This document shows, piece after piece, positions 1 to 9,873 of a stretch of DNA of 64,000 bases (the first letter of the stretch is position 1; each line of letters begins with the position of its first letter). Where the stretch lies: the NCBI RefSeq assembly GCF_000179615.1, contig NZ_AEDD01000009.1:186001-250000 (forward strand), given 5' to 3'. Made by a program: the position numbers and the translations under genes. A model generated the notes under the pieces. That model ran no database searches. It was given only the letters and a program-made list of their open reading frames with translations, and had not been told where the DNA came from. Source of the DNA: Paenibacillus curdlanolyticus YK9. Its GTDB lineage: Bacteria > Bacillota > Bacilli > Paenibacillales > Paenibacillaceae.

Positions 1-296
1 TCGTATGCTTTTTGCTGGAATCTCCTTGATCATTTCTTGCATGCTTTTGTGACTTTTGTCCTGACTTATGCGACTGCGGGCTCCACACGACCGCGTGCTT
101 TTGTTGCCTTGCCATCCGTTGTCCACGCCCTTTCCTATCCTTAGATGTGCAGGTATCCATCTCTAGTATGGCAAGTTCATCCCATCGGTAACCGCCATGC
201 TGCGCGGACGGTGGCAAACGGTCGTTTAATGAAGTACAATAGAGAAAGCCGCATGAAAAGCAGGCTGTATGCATAAACAAGGAAGGTGAAATCCTT
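1..296. other. Window edge and upstream region of the yqhQ-like gene
   Basis: No complete gene is visible here. One plus-strand frame is open from the left edge to a TGA at 50-52 and encodes a short hydrophobic peptide (MLFAGISLIISCMLL), so it could be the 3' end of a membrane protein gene that lies mostly outside the window; 15 codons are too few to decide. The rest should carry the promoter of the gene at 297, but I could not pick out a convincing -35/-10 pair. Confidence 0.3.
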
Positions 297-1280
297 TTGC
301 CGCAATCGAACAGTATCTACGGAGGACAAGCCGTCATTGAAGGCGTTATGTTCGCCGGCAAGCATGTGAACGTCACGGCCGTTCGCCGCAAAACCAATCA
401 AGAAATCGTTTATTACGAGGTTCCTCGCACAACCAAAAATTGGGTAAAACCATTAAAGCGCATTCCCCTCGTTCGAGGTGTCGTCGGCATATTAGAATCC
501 AGTGCCAAAGGCTCTCAGCATTTGAATTTCTCCGTAGAAACCTACGCTGCCGATGAGGCAGGAGAAGCGTCTAAGGACGGAGAAGCTTCAACGAGCAGCA
601 CAGCCGCAACCGACAAACCGAAAAGCTCAGGCCTCAGCCTTAGCGCGATCGTCGGCGTTGCTGTAGCCGGCATCATTTCCTTCATCGTTGGCAAGGCGAT
701 TTTTACGCTCGTGCCCGCGATGGTCGAACAATTGCTCTTTGGGCAAGCATTCGAGAATATACTATTACACAACCTGATTGAAGGCCTTATCAAAATCGTC
801 TTCCTGCTTTGCTATTTGTACATCATTTCATTGACGCCTATCGTCAAACGGCTGTTCCAGTATCATGGCGCGGAGCATAAGGTTATAAGCGCTTATGAAG
901 CTGGCGTGGAGCTCACAGTCAAAAATGTCCAACGTTTCAACACGCTGCATTATCGCTGCGGCAGCAGCTTCATCGTATTTTCCGTGCTCGTCGGGGTAAT
1001 CGTATACTCCTTCTTCCATTGGGATTCGATGTGGGAACGCGTCTACTTGCGCCTGCTGCTGCTGCCTGTTGTGCTCGGCGTCTCGTATGAAGTGCTTCGC
1101 TTCACGAACGCATTGCGAGAAATTCCTGTATTGCGTTACCTCGGCTATCCTGGCCTGTGGCTTCAGAAGCTGACGACCAAGGAGCCGACTGACGATCAGG
1201 TTGCAGTCTCGATCGCTTCCTTCAACCGGATGCGCGAGCTCGACCGCCAGATGGAGCAGTCCAGCTCCAAAGCGTCATAA
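297..1280 (+). CDS. yqhQ: YqhQ-like DUF1385 membrane protein
   Basis: A 327-residue polytopic membrane protein of the DUF1385 family (B. subtilis YqhQ); its biochemical role is not established. The N-terminus has the family-typical YGGQAVIEGVM segment at residues 8-18. A Ser/Ala/Lys-rich linker (about 85-112) precedes four hydrophobic segments near 117-140, 157-180, 223-241 and 250-268. The conserved YHGAEHK motif is at 189-195, between the second and third segments. The start is a TTG preceded by AAGGAAGGTGA at good spacing. A small membrane protein gene follows 44 bp downstream on the same strand, and mntR lies convergent. In Bacillus, mntR (yqhN) and yqhQ are also close neighbours, which supports the call. 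Confidence 0.88.
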   Translation: MPQSNSIYGGQAVIEGVMFAGKHVNVTAVRRKTNQEIVYYEVPRTTKNWVKPLKRIPLVRGVVGILESSAKGSQHLNFSVETYAADEAGEASKDGEASTSSTAATDKPKSSGLSLSAIVGVAVAGIISFIVGKAIFTLVPAMVEQLLFGQAFENILLHNLIEGLIKIVFLLCYLYIISLTPIVKRLFQYHGAEHKVISAYEAGVELTVKNVQRFNTLHYRCGSSFIVFSVLVGVIVYSFFHWDSMWERVYLRLLLLPVVLGVSYEVLRFTNALREIPVLRYLGYPGLWLQKLTTKEPTDDQVAVSIASFNRMRELDRQMEQSSSKAS

Positions 1281-1324
1281 GTCTCGAACGAATGTTGATT
1301 TGGCAGCAGAAAGGGTGATGAGCG

Positions 1325-1651
1325 ATGGTACGGCGGAATAAGGATGCAGCGTGGGGCATCGTCGTGGCGGCTTTAATCGTCTTGGGTCTCGTGCAAATGA
1401 TTTCCCAAATCATGCGAACGGGGCAATGGAGTGCAGTTCTGATCCCGGTAATCGTGCTGGGCGCCGTATTTGTACTTTATAAGTTTCCGCCTGGCGGCCG
1501 TGCCCGTGCCTATCGGACCAGCAACGGACGCAAAGCCTCAGGCCGAACATCGCGCAATGCTGCCAAGCCGCGTTCGCGCAGCAGCAAGACCGTACCTTTC
1601 AAGGTTATCGAGGGCGGCAAAGATGATGATCAGTTCCCTCGTTACCACTGA
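1325..1651 (+). CDS. Small two-helix membrane protein with basic tail
   Basis: A 108-residue protein that I do not recognise. Residues 8-28 and 36-54 are hydrophobic and should form two membrane helices. The remaining half is strongly basic and rich in Ser/Arg/Lys (about 56-95), followed by a short acidic end, so the C-terminal half is probably cytoplasmic and disordered. The start ATG is preceded by AAAGGGTGATGAGCG. It lies 44 bp downstream of the yqhQ-like gene in the same direction, so the two are probably co-transcribed, ending at the terminator around 1668-1712. Confidence 0.7.
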   Translation: MVRRNKDAAWGIVVAALIVLGLVQMISQIMRTGQWSAVLIPVIVLGAVFVLYKFPPGGRARAYRTSNGRKASGRTSRNAAKPRSRSSKTVPFKVIEGGKDDDQFPRYH

Positions 1652-1667
1652 TAATCGCATGCACAGC

Positions 1668-1712
1668 AAAAAGGCTGCTTTCTATCGCTAATGCGACGAA
1701 AGCAGCCTTTTC
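1668..1712. terminator. Bidirectional terminator between the yqhQ operon and mntR
   Basis: Inverted repeat AAAAGGCTGCTTTC / GAAAGCAGCCTTTT around a short AT-rich loop, with A-runs on the left and T-runs on the right. It can therefore end transcription from both convergent sides. Confidence 0.85.
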
Positions 1713-1725
1713 TATCTTCATTGCC

Positions 1726-2148
1726 CTATTCATTCTCCATTTGGCTTCGAATCGCTTTTAACTCTTCGAGCCTTGTGCTGTCAACCCGGAAATATTCGAC
1801 CAGCGTCTCAATGCAAGTGATCGAGTCCCAGCTTAGATGATGTTCGATTCCTTCGACGTCACGATATATGTTCTCTTCCTGTACACCGATAATCTCTAAG
1901 AACGATTCCAATAGCTGATGCCGATCTACAAGCCTCTTGCCCATCTTCTTGCCTTTGTTCGTCAATACAAGCCCGCGGTACTTCTCGTATATCAGATAGT
2001 TGTCCTTGTCGAGCTTCTGGATCATCTTCGTCACAGAGGACGGATGCACCTCAAGCCCTTCGGCAATATCAGACACGCGTGCATAGCCCTTCTCGTCTAT
2101 TAGCTTGTATATACGTTCCAAGTAATCTTCCATGCTCGGTGTCGGCAC
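1726..2148 (-). CDS. mntR: Manganese-responsive transcriptional regulator MntR
   Basis: A 140-residue DtxR/MntR-family repressor, an Mn(II)-activated DNA-binding protein that controls manganese transport in Bacillales. The N-terminal winged helix (about 1-70) contains the [12 protein letters not shown] and [12 protein letters not shown] segments. The metal ligands known from B. subtilis MntR are all present at the same numbers: Asp8, Glu11, His77, Glu99, Glu102 and His103. I chose the GTG start at 2148 because it follows AGGGGG with a 6-nt gap and gives the family's usual N-terminus ([14 protein letters not shown]); the longer open frame upstream adds 21 unrelated residues. The gene is monocistronic between the terminator at 1668-1712 and divergent splB. 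No manganese transporter gene is in the window. Confidence 0.96.
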   Translation of the reverse strand: MPTPSMEDYLERIYKLIDEKGYARVSDIAEGLEVHPSSVTKMIQKLDKDNYLIYEKYRGLVLTNKGKKMGKRLVDRHQLLESFLEIIGVQEENIYRDVEGIEHHLSWDSITCIETLVEYFRVDSTRLEELKAIRSQMENE

Positions 2149-2359
2149 TGGAGAACCCCCTAACTTCCAATGTGCACCTTGTCTCCCGGCGCTGCTCCTA
2201 GTATCATACAACGTTCACCACGCAACTGCAACCGCATCCGGTCGGCGCGCAGCCCAAATGTTTCCTTCCGTTCACAGGTTTGACCTATAGCCGAACATCG
2301 CACACTAATGTTTGAAGGAATGGACTTATAGGTTCCAAATCGTGCAAGGAGGCCGTCTC

Positions 2360-3439
2360 ATGAGCACTACCGTTCTCGATCGACCCGCACCGCCGGCAGC
2401 GAAACCTAAGCCGAAGCCGTCCTTTATCCCTGATCTTATTTACTTTGAACCAAAGTCGCTCGAATATCCCAAAGGCAGGCGGATTTTTGATTGGGCGCAG
2501 CAAGAAGGGATTCCTTACCGGATGACATCCAGCCATAATCGCATTACCAATTTGCCTGGCGATACGGAGCTGGAGCAATACAAAATGGCCAAGCGAACAT
2601 TAGTCGTCGGAATCCGCAAAACGTTGAAATTCGACACGTCCAAGCCTTCCGCGGAGTATGCGATCCCCATCGCGACAGGCTGTATGGGCCATTGCCACTA
2701 TTGTTATTTGCAAACAACGCTCGGCGCCAAGCCGTACATTCGCATTTATGTGAATACGGATGACATTATGGAAGCCGCGCGCGGCTACATCGAGGAGCGC
2801 AAGCCGGAAATTACGCGGTTTGAGGCTGCATGCACATCCGATCCCGTTGGGCTTGAACCGATAAGCGGCAGCCTGCGCGAGCTCATCGAATTCATGGCCG
2901 ATCAAGAGTTTGGGCGGCTTCGGTTCGTTACCAAATTCCACCATGTCGACTCCCTGCTGGATGCCAGGCACAATGGCCACACCCGCATTCGCTTCAGCGT
3001 GAACAGCAAATATGTCATTCGCCATTTTGAACCGAACACCTCGCGCTTTGAGGAGCGTATTGAAGCGGCAAGTAAAGTGGCGCATGCAGGTTATCCGATC
3101 GGATTCATCATCGCGCCGATCATCTGGCATGAAGGCTGGGAGGACGGCTATGGTGAGCTCATTGAACAACTGGCTAAATCACTCCCGCCTGAGGCGAGGC
3201 AGAACTTAACGTTCGAGCTGATTCAGCATCGGTTTACGAAAACGGCCAAAAACGTTATTGAGCGAAGATATCCGAAAACGAAGCTGGAGATGGACATTGA
3301 GAAGCGCAAGTACAAATGGGGACGTTGGGGACAAGGAAAATATGTTTACCCTGATGAACAAGCAGATGCGCTCCGCATGTATTTATCGGAGCGCATCTTC
3401 GATCATTTCCCTGAATCGACCATCGATTATTTCACTTAA
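2360..3439 (+). CDS. splB: Spore photoproduct lyase
   Basis: A radical SAM enzyme of 359 residues that repairs the UV lesion 5-thyminyl-5,6-dihydrothymine (spore photoproduct) during germination. The iron-sulfur cluster motif is C108-x3-C112-x2-C115 (GCMGHCHYCYLQ), and the cysteine matching the essential fourth Cys of the family is Cys158 in FEAACTSDPVG. The ATG at 2360 is preceded by AAGGAGG seven bases upstream; an upstream in-frame ATG at 2312 has no comparable site. The N-terminus carries a Pro/Lys-rich extension of about 20 residues. The gene stands alone, divergent from mntR, and its stop is only 8 bp from the end of convergent ccdA. A forespore (sigma-G) promoter is expected from family knowledge, but I could not fix one. 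Confidence 0.95.
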   Translation: MSTTVLDRPAPPAAKPKPKPSFIPDLIYFEPKSLEYPKGRRIFDWAQQEGIPYRMTSSHNRITNLPGDTELEQYKMAKRTLVVGIRKTLKFDTSKPSAEYAIPIATGCMGHCHYCYLQTTLGAKPYIRIYVNTDDIMEAARGYIEERKPEITRFEAACTSDPVGLEPISGSLRELIEFMADQEFGRLRFVTKFHHVDSLLDARHNGHTRIRFSVNSKYVIRHFEPNTSRFEERIEAASKVAHAGYPIGFIIAPIIWHEGWEDGYGELIEQLAKSLPPEARQNLTFELIQHRFTKTAKNVIERRYPKTKLEMDIEKRKYKWGRWGQGKYVYPDEQADALRMYLSERIFDHFPESTIDYFT

Positions 3440-3447
3440 AAGCGGGC

Positions 3448-4167
3448 TTAGATTTTCATCCAGTCCGGCGTGATCATATTAAGCCAGATCGTAATTTGCG
3501 TCATACGGTCCGTGAACAATAAAATACCCATCAGAATCATAACGAAGCCGCCCAGCTTCATCAGCTTGTCGGAATACTTTAACACCCATCTCGTCGAACC
3601 GACGAAGAAAGCTAACGCGAAGAACGGAATCGCAAAGCCAAGCGCGTAAGCCGTCGTCATTTGGAACCATGTTCCCGGAGAGGACGCTGCAAGCGCGAGA
3701 ATCGCCGTCAGTACGGGTCCCATGCATGGCGACCACCCTGCCGAAAACCCGATTCCAAAAATAAAGGCGCCAATATAGCTCGGCTTTTTCAGCCGCATGT
3801 GCAGCTTCCGATCTTTCATGAGCGCCTGCGGCTGAAACAGCCCGATCAAGAAAAGACCCATCAATATGATGAGAATCGCCGACAGCTGCCGTATTAACGT
3901 CTCATATTCACTGAAAAAATCTGCAAAACGGTTCGTTCCATAGCCGAGCGTGTAAAACACGACCGAAAATCCGAGCAGGAAAAACAAGGTATGCGACATC
4001 GTACGCCAACGTACGCTGCCGCTCTTTTCGCTGGATTTGAGTTCGGTCACAGATACGCCTGTTATGTAGGATAAATACGATGGATATAAGGGCAGGCAGC
4101 AAGGCGAGATGAACGAAGCAATGCCTGCTGCAAAGGCTAGCCCTGTATTAACGTCCGTCAATTCCAT
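3448..4167 (-). CDS. ccdA: Cytochrome c biogenesis protein CcdA
   Basis: A 239-residue polytopic membrane protein of the CcdA/DsbD-beta family, which passes reducing equivalents across the membrane to extracytoplasmic thiol-disulfide proteins (cytochrome c maturation, spore cortex synthesis). Two redox cysteines sit in the expected places: SPCCLPLYPSY after the first helix (Cys23 or Cys24) and GWSPCMGP in the middle of the protein. Six hydrophobic segments are visible. The ATG is preceded by GGAGTGA. It lies 41 bp upstream of nothing obviously related: the znu genes follow on its 5' side in the same direction (znuB ends at 4209), so it may be read through from the zinc operon. No cytochrome c or ResB/ResC genes are nearby. 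Confidence 0.92.
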   Translation of the reverse strand: MELTDVNTGLAFAAGIASFISPCCLPLYPSYLSYITGVSVTELKSSEKSGSVRWRTMSHTLFFLLGFSVVFYTLGYGTNRFADFFSEYETLIRQLSAILIILMGLFLIGLFQPQALMKDRKLHMRLKKPSYIGAFIFGIGFSAGWSPCMGPVLTAILALAASSPGTWFQMTTAYALGFAIPFFALAFFVGSTRWVLKYSDKLMKLGGFVMILMGILLFTDRMTQITIWLNMITPDWMKI

Positions 4168-4208
4168 TCACTCCAGTCTCTAACGGCTATACGAATCGTT
4201 GTTCTGGG

Positions 4209-5018
4209 TTAACCGCTTGTACGGAAGCGGGTCCGCCCGAATAGCATCACAAGCAGGATCGCGATGAGCAGCAGTACGATGGTTGCACCAGGCGCGAGGT
4301 TCCATACGCCTGCGATGAGCAGGCCGGCAATGACAGCGATCTCCGCAACGATGACAACGATGAACACAGACTGTCTGAAGCTGCGGGCCGCCACAAGGCT
4401 GCAAGCAGCCGGTATCGTCAATAGCGCGGATATAAGCAGCGCGCCGACGATTTTGATCGAAGCGCTAATAACCAATGCCGTAAGCACGCTCATCATCAAA
4501 TTGTAATAACGAACCGGCAGGCCATTAACAGCAGCTGCATCCTCGTCGAAGGTAAGGAGGAATAGCTCCTTGACATGCAGGCGCAGCAGCACCAGCACAA
4601 CCACCGTTACGGCGCCAATCACAATGAGATCCATATTGTCGAGCGTATAAATGCTTCCGAACAAATAGCTGGAGACGTTGACGTTGAACCCCATCCCAAG
4701 CGTAAAGAACAGCGAGGCGAGCGCAACTCCGCCTGACATAATAATCGCAATGGATAGCTCCGCATATGTCTTGTAAGCTTTGCGCAGCTTCTCAATCGCG
4801 AAGGAAGCGGCCAGCGCGAATATCAGACCTACCGCGATCGGATATACCCCGATCAAGAAGCCTAGCGCAACGCCTGCGATCGAAACATGCGCGAGCGTAT
4901 CTCCGATCATCGACAATCTGCGCAAAACAAGGAACAATCCCATAAGCGGTCCCGTTACTCCGATCAATAAGCCGCCAATAAGTGCGCGTTGAAAAAACTC
5001 AGTTGTTAGGATTTCCAA
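4209..5018 (-). CDS. znuB: Zinc ABC transporter permease ZnuB/AdcB
   Basis: A 269-residue integral membrane permease of the ABC-3 metal family with about eight hydrophobic segments. The family-typical GVTGPLMGLFLVLRRLSMIGDTL loop region is at residues 21-43 (described, not quoted in full), and a conserved glycine/alanine-rich core follows. It should form the membrane channel of the high-affinity zinc importer with ZnuC and ZnuA. The start is a TTG with GAGGG upstream, and the first 20 bases overlap the end of znuC, implying translational coupling. It is the last gene of znuA-znuC-znuB. Confidence 0.9.
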   Translation of the reverse strand: MEILTTEFFQRALIGGLLIGVTGPLMGLFLVLRRLSMIGDTLAHVSIAGVALGFLIGVYPIAVGLIFALAASFAIEKLRKAYKTYAELSIAIIMSGGVALASLFFTLGMGFNVNVSSYLFGSIYTLDNMDLIVIGAVTVVVLVLLRLHVKELFLLTFDEDAAAVNGLPVRYYNLMMSVLTALVISASIKIVGALLISALLTIPAACSLVAARSFRQSVFIVVIVAEIAVIAGLLIAGVWNLAPGATIVLLLIAILLVMLFGRTRFRTSG

Positions 5019-5838
5019 TGACTACGCCCTCTTTCTCTCTCTCCAGCACTTGCCTCAGCCCCTTAAGGCTGTGAGCAATATTCGTCTCACCGCAATCCTC
5101 GGCATCATGGGAATGACGGACATAAAATTTCAGTTTGCCGCATTCCTGTGCCGGCTTCTCTCCCAGGTAGCCTCGAATCATATCCATGTCATGCGATACC
5201 ATGAGGAACGTCATGCGATGATGCTGATGCATATGCTTGATGAGATGGAAGAAGCCCGCCTGCGTCTCCGAATCGATCCCGACTGTCGGCTCGTCTAAAA
5301 TGAGCAATTCCGGATTATTGATTAACGCCCGCGCCAAAAACACACGCTGCTGCTGGCCGCCAGACAGCTGGCCGATTCGCTTAGGCGCCAAATCCTCGAT
5401 GCCCATGGCATGCAGCGCTTCGTCCGCTTTCGTCTGGTCTGCCTTCGTCAGACGCCGAAACTGCTTGTTTCGGCCGTATAGGCCAGACAGCACAACTTCC
5501 CGCACGGTGGCGGGAAATAGCGGGTTAAACGAATTTTTTTGCGGTACATATCCGATTCGATGCCAATCCTTAAACTGCGCGATCGGCGTGCCGAACAGCG
5601 AAATGGACCCCGATGCCGGCTTCAGCAATCCGACAATCATACGCAGGAGCGTCGTCTTGCCTGCCCCGTTCGATCCGATCAAGCCTGTAAAATCGCGCTG
5701 CTGTACGGAGAAGGATACCTTCTCCATGACCTGCTGCGATTCATATGAGAACGCGATATCCTTCAGCGTAATAATATCCGCATGGCAGCTCGCGTTTGCT
5801 GCCGGCCGCTGGCGCTCGATGACCAGTTGCTCCGACAT
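4999..5838 (-). CDS. znuC: Zinc ABC transporter ATP-binding protein ZnuC/AdcC
   Basis: A 279-residue ABC ATPase. The Walker A motif GSNGAGKTT, signature LSGGQQQRV and Walker B LLILDEP are all present in order, so it should be active. The C-terminal 60 residues contain a Cys/His-bearing stretch (ECGKLKFYVRHSHDAEDCGE) that could sense or bind metal; this is an inference. The ATG at 5838 was chosen because AAGGAGG lies 6 bases upstream; the open frame begins 8 codons earlier without a site. It overlaps znuB by 20 bp and lies 32 bp behind znuA. Confidence 0.93.
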   Translation of the reverse strand: MSEQLVIERQRPAANASCHADIITLKDIAFSYESQQVMEKVSFSVQQRDFTGLIGSNGAGKTTLLRMIVGLLKPASGSISLFGTPIAQFKDWHRIGYVPQKNSFNPLFPATVREVVLSGLYGRNKQFRRLTKADQTKADEALHAMGIEDLAPKRIGQLSGGQQQRVFLARALINNPELLILDEPTVGIDSETQAGFFHLIKHMHQHHRMTFLMVSHDMDMIRGYLGEKPAQECGKLKFYVRHSHDAEDCGETNIAHSLKGLRQVLEREKEGVVIGNPNN

Positions 5839-5870
5839 GAGCAGCCCTCCTTTACGTTGCAATACTAAAG

Positions 5871-6806
5871 CTATTGTAATGCCTTAAGCAGATTTTGCAA
5901 ATTCGAATCCATTAATGTAACATAATCGTCACCCTTCTTCTCCTGATCCGGGGTCAAGCCTTCAATCGGATTCAATACCATCGTATCGACCTTGGCCTCG
6001 CGAGCAAGCGTATCTGCAAGCGTGCTGGAGACAAGCTCTTCGAAGAAGATATATTTGACGTCGTTCGCTTTAACGAACTTCGCGATGTCGAGCAAATCCT
6101 TGGCCCGCGGCTCTGCGTCAGGGGAAAGGCCCATAATCGGCACCTGATGGAGGCCGTAATCGCGTGCCAAATATCCGAAAGCTTGATGGGATACGACGAT
6201 GTCATGGCGGCTAACGGCCGAGAGCTGCGTTGTGAACCGCTCATCCAAGGCCTTCAGCTTACCAATAAGCGCCTCGTAATTGGCAGCATAATCAGCTTGG
6301 TGAGCCGGATCCACTTGAATAAGCAGCTTCTTCACATTGTCAGCCATCTGAAGCATCGACTTCGGGCTAACCCATGTGTGGGGATCCAAGCCGCGTTCGT
6401 CTTCATCGCCTTTCAGCAGCGCAATGCCATCGCTAGCTTCGCCGGTTACCAGCTTGCTGCTCTTCGGCAGCCCTTGCAGAAAATCTTCGATCCAGCCCTC
6501 AAGCCCCGCTCCGTTGTACAGCAGCAGCTGCGCTTTGGACGTAATGTCGAGATCTCGGCTCTTCGGGCTCCATTCATGGGGCTCAACGCCCGCAGGAATT
6601 AAGTTGATGACGTTGGCATCCTCTCCGCCAATCTCGCTAGCCAAATAATAAAGCGGATAGAAGCTCGTCACTACGTTCGTCTTGTCCTCCGCTAATTTTG
6701 CGCCCGATTGATTGCCGCAGCCTGCCAACAAGATGGCTAAAGCAGTTCCTATGATCCATATGCGCATGTCCTTGCGCCGCATGTCCCATTTTTTCGTCCT
6801 TTTCAT
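5871..6806 (-). CDS. znuA: Zinc-binding lipoprotein ZnuA/AdcA
   Basis: A 311-residue cluster A-I (TroA-like) substrate-binding lipoprotein. The signal peptide ends in the lipobox LAGC (Cys30 counted from the chosen ATG). Candidate metal ligands are seen in AGVEPHEWSP, SHQAFGYLA and the C-terminal segment with DTMVLNPIEGL. No long His-rich loop is present. I chose the ATG at 6806, which follows GGGGAGA; ATGs slightly up- and downstream are possible. It is the first gene of the operon and is preceded by a good sigma-A promoter and a Zur-like box. That box favours zinc rather than manganese as substrate. Confidence 0.92.
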   Translation of the reverse strand: MKRTKKWDMRRKDMRIWIIGTALAILLAGCGNQSGAKLAEDKTNVVTSFYPLYYLASEIGGEDANVINLIPAGVEPHEWSPKSRDLDITSKAQLLLYNGAGLEGWIEDFLQGLPKSSKLVTGEASDGIALLKGDEDERGLDPHTWVSPKSMLQMADNVKKLLIQVDPAHQADYAANYEALIGKLKALDERFTTQLSAVSRHDIVVSHQAFGYLARDYGLHQVPIMGLSPDAEPRAKDLLDIAKFVKANDVKYIFFEELVSSTLADTLAREAKVDTMVLNPIEGLTPDQEKKGDDYVTLMDSNLQNLLKALQ

Positions 6807-6859
6807 CCATTCTCCCCATTTCCCGATCACGAAGTCTCTTCTATCCATGCGAATTTCTT

Positions 6860-6878
6860 AATCGTAATAATAACAATT
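6860..6878 (-). promoter_or_regulatory. Zur-like operator in front of znuA
   Basis: AATCGTAATAATAACAATT matches the Bacillus-type Zur box (AATCGTAATnATTACGATT) at all but two positions. It lies just downstream of the -10 element at 6892-6897 and about 54 bp before the znuA start, a position where a bound repressor would block transcription. Zinc-dependent repression by a Fur-family protein is inferred. Confidence 0.72.
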
Positions 6879-6891
6879 ACTCGCTTTAGCC

Positions 6892-6921
6892 ATTATAGGG
6901 GGGCTTCTCTGGACCTGTCAA
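6892..6921 (-). promoter_or_regulatory. Sigma-A promoter of znuA-znuC-znuB
   Basis: On the minus strand, TTGACA (6916-6921) is followed after 18 bp by TATAAT (6892-6897). Both hexamers are consensus. Confidence 0.82.
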
Positions 6922-7013
6922 CACTAATCGGAGAAATTACGAAAAAGACCAAAAGCCTTATTATCACTATCGGAACAAATCCTGCGAACTATTCAAAGCC
7001 CATTCGAAGGATA

Positions 7014-7040
7014 GAAAAAAGAGAGCCCGGAGGCTCTCTT
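7014..7040 (-). terminator. Terminator of metG
   Basis: Inverted repeat AAGAGAGCC / GGCTCTCTT followed on the minus strand by a run of six T, 19 bp after the metG stop codon. Confidence 0.88.
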
Positions 7041-7058
7041 GCAGTTTTGCAAGCAGGA

Positions 7059-9402
<2,344 letters not shown>

Positions 9403-9479
9403 TCGGTTCATGATATGCTCATATGTGATCGTGACATACTTTCCTTATGACAGAATATACCGAACGAGACCAGCCGATG

Positions 9480-9716
9480 TCAAGACGATGTCTTGGATCG
9501 AGGCTCTGGCACAGGGTCATACCCGCCTGTATGGAACGGATGGCAGCGGCAAATCCGCTTGACGGCCAGCCAGGAACCACGAGCAGCGCCATGCTTCTCC
9601 AGCGCCTCCAATGCGTAGGAAGAGCATGTCGGATAATACCGACAGCTTGGCGGCTTCAGCGGCGAGATCGCGCGCCGATAGAAGCGGACAGGCGCCTGCA
9701 GCACTTTGATCATCAT
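9480..9716 (-). CDS. yidD: Membrane protein insertion efficiency factor YidD
   Basis: A 78-residue YidD-family protein, thought to assist YidC/Oxa1-mediated membrane insertion. The family core is visible: [20 protein letters not shown] at about 12-31, then [13 protein letters not shown] and an [17 protein letters not shown] end. The start is the first of two consecutive ATGs, 6 bases after AGGAGG. It lies alone between the metG leader and the terminator of the secreted protein gene; it is not next to rnpA/yidC here. Confidence 0.93.
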   Translation of the reverse strand: MMIKVLQAPVRFYRRAISPLKPPSCRYYPTCSSYALEALEKHGAARGSWLAVKRICRCHPFHTGGYDPVPEPRSKTSS

Positions 9717-9795
9717 AGCGGATCCCTCCTCTCCCTTTCATTCATCATGCCCGAAAATAGGGTGGGCGTCAAATTCTCACTTTTGGCTGGCTCTA

Positions 9796-9867
9796 GAAAA
9801 AAGAATCAGACCGAACCGCCTTGGACATGATCACAGATCAGTCGCAAAGCCGGAACGGCCTGATTCT
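9796..9867 (-). terminator. Terminator of the secreted PKD-domain protein gene
   Basis: A long hairpin whose outer arms AGAATCAG / CTGATTCT continue with CCG / CGG pairs and end in TTTTTT on the minus strand, right after the stop codon at 9874. Confidence 0.75.
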
Positions 9868-9873
9868 ATAAGA

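Noticed and set aside
5237-5887. Plus-strand frame of 216 codons opposite znuC
   Set aside because: znuC on the other strand has intact Walker and signature motifs; the antisense frame is a codon-bias shadow.
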